A program made the translations under genes and the position numbers. Under the pieces are notes generated by a model. That model had not been told where the DNA came from, ran no database searches, and saw nothing but the letters and a program-made list of their open reading frames with translations. This document shows, piece after piece, positions 51,279-64,000 of a DNA stretch of 64,000 nt (its first letter is position 1; each line of letters starts with the position of its first letter). The DNA is taken from NCBI GenBank assembly GCA_039096225.1, contig JBBPEB010000007.1:620001-684000 (forward strand), written 5' to 3'. The DNA comes from Blastocystis sp. Blastoise. Lineage: Eukaryota; Sar; Bigyra; Opalinata; Blastocystidae.

Positions 51279-51410
51279 CTATGAAAGAAACGAGTTATTT
51301 TCCCTGATGAGCCGATATATACCGAGCTTGCTCGGTATATTCGGCATTTTTACACGAGTCGAAGGACGAGTGTAAAAATAATCAGGGAAAATAACGAGTT
51401 TCATTCATAG
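51279..51410. mobile_element. 132-bp MITE-like element folding into a three-way cruciform
   Basis: The ends are CTATGAAAGAAAC and its near inverse GTTTCATTCATAG, flanked by TA on both sides (51277-51278, 51411-51412). The outer inverted repeat continues through GTTATTTTCCCTGAT, paired with ATCAGGGAAAATAAC. Inside are two further hairpins: ATATACCGAG-CTTG-CTCGGTATAT (51317-51340) and ATTTTTACAC...GTGTAAAAAT (about 51347-51380). It has no coding capacity. The TA target fits Tc1/mariner mobilisation. Confidence 0.7.
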
Positions 51411-52686
51411 TATTTCAAAATAATCATTTTTCTGTTATTATGAAAGAAAAAAATCAAAAAAATCATGATTACATGTCAGACTTTGTTTATTTCCCCATTA
51501 TTGAATGTTCAGTTATTTGTGTTCCATATTAATAATATATAAAAATTATAGAATATAAAAATATCTACCATTTTTTATATAACAGTATTTCAGTTTTATG
51601 TGGGTCAATACATTTATTCGTGATTTTCTGTTATTATTTACAGTAAATATGTTATTTCACAAACTAACCGTTATTATTACTATTTCTCTTTCTCTGTTTT
51701 ATGTATGAAAAGTGATCAATTATTCATGTTATATTATGAAAAATGTTGATTACTATACATAAAAAGATGACGAGTCATTTGTCATTTCTCTTTTTATATC
51801 AATCTTTTATAATAACCTTGTTTATTAGATAATATTTAATAGAAATTTCAAATTAATCATGAAAATTATTTTTTTTATAATAAACTTATTATTTTTCTCT
51901 CTTTTTAATGTTCAGTTATCATCATAATTACTATTTTTATATATTTATCATATATATTTTAATGACTTGACTTGATGACAGATGTTACGTCAGGATCCAT
52001 TTGAAAAGATTCTATTTTTACACTCATTTTTTTGTTATTATTGAAAATGCTGTTAGTATGTTATTGTCTATTTTTATAGCAATTAAACTATGTCTCTATA
52101 GGTCACTTTGATGATTTTTAAAAAAGAAATGGAAATGGGAAGATGATTATAAGAAATGGTTGTTGAAATTCATTCTAGGTTGGCTGTGTGAACAAATGAA
52201 GATGCTAGTAAGAAGTTGAAGTGCTTTCGTTGATTGTTTTGCTAAAAAGATGAATTGGTTGAAATGATCTCTTCTTTTCTTATGATGTCCAATGTATATA
52301 TATATATATATTATATCTCTCTCTTAAAGTAATATTATATTTATTAATATTGATATATTATCTATAATTTTCTTTTCATTCTTAGCCATTTGTTTATCTA
52401 TATTTATATATATTATAATAAAATTACTTGAAATATGTTATATATATTATTTAGTGTTGAAAGAGTACAGAGAGTATATTCTTGCTGGTAATTGTTTAGC
52501 CTTAATTGCAAGTTATTGTAGTTTTTATTAGATATGTCATTATTAATGAATAGTTCTTTAGTGTATGTATTAAAATAAATATTTCTATTCTTATTATCTT
52601 CATTTTTTTTCATTCTTTATTATATTTTTTTATTATTTTTAAAATTATTTCCTTCATTATTATATGAGTTTTTTGTTTCTTTCATA

Positions 52687-52774
52687 CTGTGAAAGAAATT
52701 TTTTTCGTTTCTTTCACAGTTTCCCCCATCATTACTACCATTTTAATCACGGTTATTTTTTTTTTCTTTCATAG
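52687..52774. mobile_element. 88-bp MITE-like relative of the 51279 element
   Basis: The ends are CTGTGAAAGAAA and TTTCTTTCATAG, with TA on both sides (52685-52686, 52775-52776). These ends match those of the element at 51279-51410. The left end forms its own 13-bp perfect hairpin, ACTGTGAAAGAAA...TTTCTTTCACAGT (52686-52720). Confidence 0.55.
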
Positions 52775-52991
52775 TAACAGAAAAAAAACCATTTTTATCT
52801 TTCTTTTCTCTTAGTTTCTATTCGGAATAATATGAAGAATAGATATCAAAAGAGAAGTACGAGACAACAGAAGTTTGAGCTGAATTCAGAAAAAAAATGT
52901 TTGGATAAAAAGCAAAAGATATCTATGGAAAAACGTATACATGATAATTTAAAATAAAAAAAGTTATATATTATCTATTATTTTATCGAGA

Positions 52992-54672
52992 ATGGTTAAA
53001 GAGAAAATTGATTCAAATACATATACAATAAGTGATGTTCAAAATGATATTATGGCTTATGAAGAATTGATGAAAAATGTAATGAATGTATTTACATCTG
53101 TGTTGAATCTCGGTAATCATTTTGAGAGATTTGCCAGAGTTTCTCTTAACTGTTCAGGTGGTGATTTCAATATGAAGAAACTGGATAATTCTTCATCCAA
53201 AAAATCTAATTCAAGAAGAAAAGAAGAAAAGAAGTTATTCAACAAAAGTGATCAAAAAGAAAATGATATGGATTTGATTCGTTTCACAAATACAGGTCCT
53301 ATTTTCTCGATATCAAAAAGTGCACTAGATAGTGTGAAAGGTTCATATATAGATGAACAACGTGCTGATGATTTAAGAACAAATGATGGAACAATATTTC
53401 TAGGTTATGATGGTAATGATGCTTCTGTTTATTATTTATTAGATTATTTGAATGGTAAACCTATGAATTTAAATTCTGTAAATTATCTAGAACAATTAGA
53501 AGTTTTAAATTTATTTGAATTTTGTGGTTTAGCTATTCCTGAAGAATTAATTGATTGTAGAGGAAGAAGAGATCGAAAGAGAAAGAGATATGAAGAACCA
53601 GATGAAGTTCATTTATTTATTAATGGAAAGGAAGATACAATAATAAGTAATTATTTGAAGAAAAATAATTTATGGAGTATTTATATAAGAAGTTGTGATA
53701 GTGGATATGTGTATTATAATCATAAAGATAATAGTTTATTTATGGATAAAAATTATCAATATATAGAATATATAAATACATATATAAAACTTGGCACTAT
53801 ATATATAGAAGATACAAAGAAATCAGAAATTAATCAGGAATTATTAGAGATAGAAATGAGTAGTCTATTTGGTAATAAAGGAAAGGAAGTAGCTCAACAT
53901 GCAAGTATTCCTTTTCAATTATTTAATGGAACTACAATAATATCCAATAAATTAATGGAAGCTCCATTAGTTAATTGGATTAATAATAATGGAAAAACTG
54001 TTTTTATGAGTATATGTGATCGATTTTCTAGTAATGAAAAGAAATGGACATTATTATTTAGAGCAAGTGAGCATCATTATTCAGCAAGTCAATTTCATAA
54101 ATATTGTGACAATAAAGGAGAAACAATAACTCTTATTAAACATATAGGTCATAATAATCATATTAATATATTTGGAGGATACACGAATCAAAGCTGGGAA
54201 TCTAGACAAGGTAATTATATATAGAATATGTTATAATATATGTTATTATTTATAGAATACTTATAATATATAATATATTATAATATATAATATATTATTA
54301 TATATAAAATACTTTAATCTATAATATATTATAATACATATATAATATATAGTAGCAAAATATTATTCAAAAGAATTTATATTTACCTTAAGTAATGAAC
54401 ATGATATTCCTCCTACAAAATATGATAATTTGAATGATGGTAAGAGTTATGGTATATATTGTGATCCTTCATATGGTCCAACATTTGGTAATAAATGGGG
54501 TGATATTAAACTAGCAGATAAATGTCATACAAATGATTATTCTTATTGTAATTCAGAAGCTTATACAGAAATTAATATTCCTCAAAAATGTAGAATATTT
54601 GTAAATACTGCTGATACTGATTATATGAATAATTTCTTTGTTGAAGATTATGAAGTATGGGGAAAAATATAA
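52992..54672 (+). CDS. BTB-TLDc protein B4
   Basis: Two exons, 52992-54210 and 54353-54672, join in frame to 512 residues. The start MVKEKIDSNTYTISD aligns with the paralogs. After a Lys/Ser-rich linker comes the BTB (RFTNTGPIFSISKSALDSV, GTIFLGYDGNDASVYYLLDY) and a C-terminal TLDc (LLFRASEHHYSASQFHKYCD, GGYTNQSWES, FTLSNEHDIPPTKY, VEDYEVWGKI). The intron found in B1-B3 inside the LLFR-ASEH Arg codon is absent here, with the coding sequence continuous across the site. Before that point B4 has an extra ~15-residue segment (NNNGKTVFMSICDRFSSNEK). The second intron is retained, longer and TA-rich (142 nt). Function unknown, as for the paralogs. Confidence 0.88.
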
Positions 54673-56128
54673 TGATTTTTTTCTTTCTTATAATACTATT
54701 ATCTTTATGTTTTTTTTTAATATTTTCTGCAATTTCTGTTAATAGATTGATTTTCACATTCTGTTTTATAGGATTTCTTTCTATATTTTATGAGTTTTTC
54801 ATTGTTTCTATATTTATTTAAATTTAATTTTTGTTTTAACAAATTGTTTTTTTTTATTATTATTTGCTATTTGTTTACATTGTTTTATATACTTTTTAAA
54901 AATTAAGATAAAAGATGATTCTAAGTCTTATTTATTGATATCTATCTTAATTTATTAATACATATATATTAGTTTATAGTTGTTCTTTCATATTCTTATC
55001 TTGATATAGAATATTAACGTTTATTTATTGTTTTTCTACATTTCTTTTGTTCTACTAAGATATTTTTTATTGAAGTTTGTAATATACATACTTTTAGACT
55101 GTAATGAATCATATGTATATGGTTGATAACTATATAGAATTAACGATATACTTTTAAAATACATTTATAGAATGATATTCTATGAATCTATTGAAGATGA
55201 CACTTTCTAAGATATTTTATCATTTTTTCTAATAAATATTAATATACAAATAATAGGTATTTAAGTATATTTTTGAGAAATTCTTTATATAAAGTATATT
55301 TTTTATTTAATACTTATCATATAATTTTACAGTTTCTAACAAATGATTATAATTTGAGAATACTATAAAAGTGAACATAATAATATCAGATTATATATTT
55401 TAAACTCTTGTTTAAATAGGTAATAGACAGAAGATAACTAGTTATATATATTATTATTACATTAAAAATACTTTATTGTGATCAATATAAATATAGAAAA
55501 ATCTAAGTATACTTAGACACTCATAAAAGTTCATAAATTTATTTCTGGATTTGAGTAACATGCTTTTAAAGAAAACAGGTGTAAATCTAGGTGGAACACA
55601 TTCTATATAATCATATAGATAAATATAATGTATATAATTAATAAATTTATGTTATTTTCACATAAAAGAAAGAGCAGAAAAAAAATAGTATTCAGTTTTA
55701 ATAAATTCAGCAATTAATTGAGTATAAATGAATACTGGAATGCTTCTATAAATATATTTCATCATTAAATAGAATGAATAGATGTCAGAGAAATAGTGCA
55801 GAGCAACCACTGCAAGAAACTAACGAAAAAAAATTTATAATTCTATAAAAATATAAATCTTTATACATATATTTGTAAACAATGATGAACTGAAATAAGT
55901 AGAGAAATAAAAATATGAGATATAGCTAACTATCTCTCTAAAAGAAATTAAATAATTAAAAAAGAATTAATCTCAGAAAAATACAATTTGTTTAAGAGAT
56001 AGAAAACATAATTATGACTACCCAACAAATCAAACGTGAATAGTCATGATTTTATTGCATATAGCAGAGTGTATAATACAAATAATCAGAATTATGAAAA
56101 ATAATCTTTATTATTTGATTATATCCTA
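54673..56128. other. Intergenic, no gene seen
   Basis: AT-rich 1.46-kb spacer between B4 and the adenylyltransferase-like gene. No supported coding region, RNA gene or repeat. Confidence 0.5.
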
Positions 56129-57077
56129 ATGAAGAAGCAAATATTACTCTTTGGATTGTCTGCAAATCCACCTACATTTATTGGAGGTCATCTAAGCATT
56201 GCAAGCTATTTTTCAAGAATATACGATGAAGTATGGATGATTCCAGTATATAGACATCCATATACATCAAAAAGAAAACTGATCAGCTTTGATGAAAGAG
56301 TAGATATGTTGAGATTCTCTATAGATGATTGTAAAGAGATAGTAAACAATAATGTGAAAGTTAGTTTAATAGAAAAAGAAGCATTTGAAGCTTTGTTTCC
56401 TGGAAAATCGTTTGATGATCCATCTATAAGTGTATGATTCTTCATATAATAATGGCTACTGATGATAGTTTGGAACATACAAGCTTATAGAATATATTTA
56501 TACAAAATATCCACAAGAAGAGTATCAATTTCATTTATATTGTGGAACAGATACATTTTTAGATATTCTAGATGGAAAATGGCTTAATGTATATTATTTA
56601 TTATTATGTTTATTATTATGTTTATTATTATGTTTATTATTATTGCTTTTTTATAATTATTTTTATATTCTTTATTATTATTATTATCTATATAGAGTAA
56701 GGAATTAATGGAAATAGTAATTATTGATATATGTATGAGAAAAGGTTATAATGAATCATTTCCACAATTAGAAGATCCTTATCAATATATACATTATTAT
56801 AAAGGTGATACAATAGTTATGGATTCAACAAAACATCCTATATATATACATTGTCCAGAATTAAAAGAAATATCATCGTCATATCCTTTTTTTAATTTAT
56901 TTATATGATTATATTTTTATAGAATTATTTAATAGAATTCACTATTATTTATTATTTAAAATTCTTTAATTATATACATATATTCGTAGTCAGACAGATG
57001 TATCTTCTATTTCTCCATATATATCACCTCAAACATTAAATTATATTTTAAATCATCATCTCTATGGATTTCAATAA
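56129..57077 (+). CDS. Nicotinate/nicotinamide-nucleotide adenylyltransferase-like protein
   Basis: Four exons, 56129-56431, 56484-56588, 56696-56877 and 56990-57077, join in frame to 225 residues. The N-terminus has the nucleotidyltransferase signature GLSANPPTFIGGHLSIA, in the position of the usual (N/S)P(P/I)T...H of the HIGH superfamily. VWMIPVYRHPYTSKRKLISF and ERVDML follow, as in NadD/NMNAT proteins. The middle has YCGTDTFLDILDGKWLN and the C-terminus SPQTLNYILNHHLYGF, matching the SST.iR...YI...LYG end of the family, although the usual S-x-x-x-R is altered (VSSISPYIS). The expected role is NAD synthesis by transfer of AMP to NMN or NaMN; substrate preference cannot be told. The GGH spacing marks a subfamily seen in protists and plants. 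The last splice site (56877/56990) is the least certain. Confidence 0.8.
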
Positions 57078-57372
57078 TTAGTCTCTTTATTTTTTTTTGT
57101 TATTATTAAAGCTATTTTATGTTATTTACTTTATTAAACTACATCTTATTAACGAAAATGCCAATCATATATATTATTCTTAATAAGAACAAGATTTATT
57201 TTATTTTTTGAAGAGTTTTTAATTTTGAATAATTAAAAAAATCAATATCAAAAACAAAACAACACTATAAAAATAAACAAGATATATACAGAAATTAAAA
57301 TTAATATATACATATATATAAACAATTTTTAAACATTAAATAAAAGAATAATATTAAAAAAAAATAGTAAAA
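57078..57372. other. Convergent intergenic region
   Basis: A 295-bp AT-rich spacer between the 3' ends of the adenylyltransferase-like gene and the ASCC3-like gene. No feature is seen beyond A/T runs suited to polyadenylation. Confidence 0.5.

Positions 57373-64000
<6,628 letters not shown>

Larger units (their letters stand above)
50541..52991. other. Intergenic region between ATM-like gene and B4
   Basis: Divergent 2.45-kb spacer. It holds the two MITE-like elements listed separately. No supported gene: the minus frame at 52413-52613 is unremarkable. Confidence 0.5.

Noticed and set aside
51301-51375. Hammerhead ribozyme (CTGATGAG followed later by CGAA)
   Set aside because: The CUGAUGA box is present, but GAA does not follow the stem that pairs directly after it, and no consistent three-stem hammerhead with a cleavage site can be drawn. 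The symmetry is better explained by a MITE.

Overview
The window looks like nuclear DNA of a very AT-rich unicellular eukaryote. Protein-coding genes are cut by many short spliceosomal introns that start GTAT and end TATAG; many are little more than (TA)n, and the shortest I can phase are 32 and 37 nt. Readable exons use the standard code. Poly-Asn and poly-Ser tracts, a fibro-slime domain and BTB-type families resemble amoebozoans or AT-rich anaerobic fungi and protists, but I cannot name the lineage.

Layout: 473-5020 (-) is a BTB-like/LRR-like gene. 5650-7245 (+) is BTB-TLDc gene B1. 7.2-10.2 kb is intergenic and holds a small foldback and a 1.29-kb TIR element. 10172-13568 (+) is a second BTB-like/LRR-like gene. 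15116-16687 (+) is BTB-TLDc gene B2. 16954-24150 is a 7.2-kb insertion with CACTA-type ends that carries intron-rich minus-strand genes, one with a fibro-slime domain. 24554-26705 (-) encodes a Ser/Thr-rich protein with an RS-like tail. 26.7-34.0 kb is gene-poor and holds old diverged repeats. 34039-35622 (+) is BTB-TLDc gene B3. 36067-50540 (-) is an ATM/Tel1-type PI3K-related kinase. 50.5-53.0 kb is intergenic with two small MITE-like elements. 52992-54672 (+) is BTB-TLDc gene B4. 56129-57077 (+) is a nicotinate/nicotinamide-nucleotide adenylyltransferase-like gene. 57373 to the window end (-) is most of an ASCC3/Slh1-type double-cassette helicase.

Two kinds of gene are interleaved. The conserved housekeeping genes (ATM, ASCC3) are intron-dense and on the minus strand. 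The lineage-specific genes (four BTB-TLDc, two BTB/LRR-like) are duplicated and look fast-evolving. The BTB genes could be ubiquitin-ligase adaptors, but that is inference from the domain alone.

The strongest unusual signals are: (1) the 7.2-kb CACTA-like insertion, for which the B1 locus supplies an apparent empty site; (2) a dispersed quasi-palindrome, about ATTCCC-RY-GGGAAT, found roughly 30 times in ATM exons and a few times in ASCC3 and the cargo gene, in all three reading frames; (3) MITE-like cruciforms upstream of B4. I found no tRNA, rRNA or CRISPR array. Exon boundaries were phased by hand, so models of the long genes are approximate.
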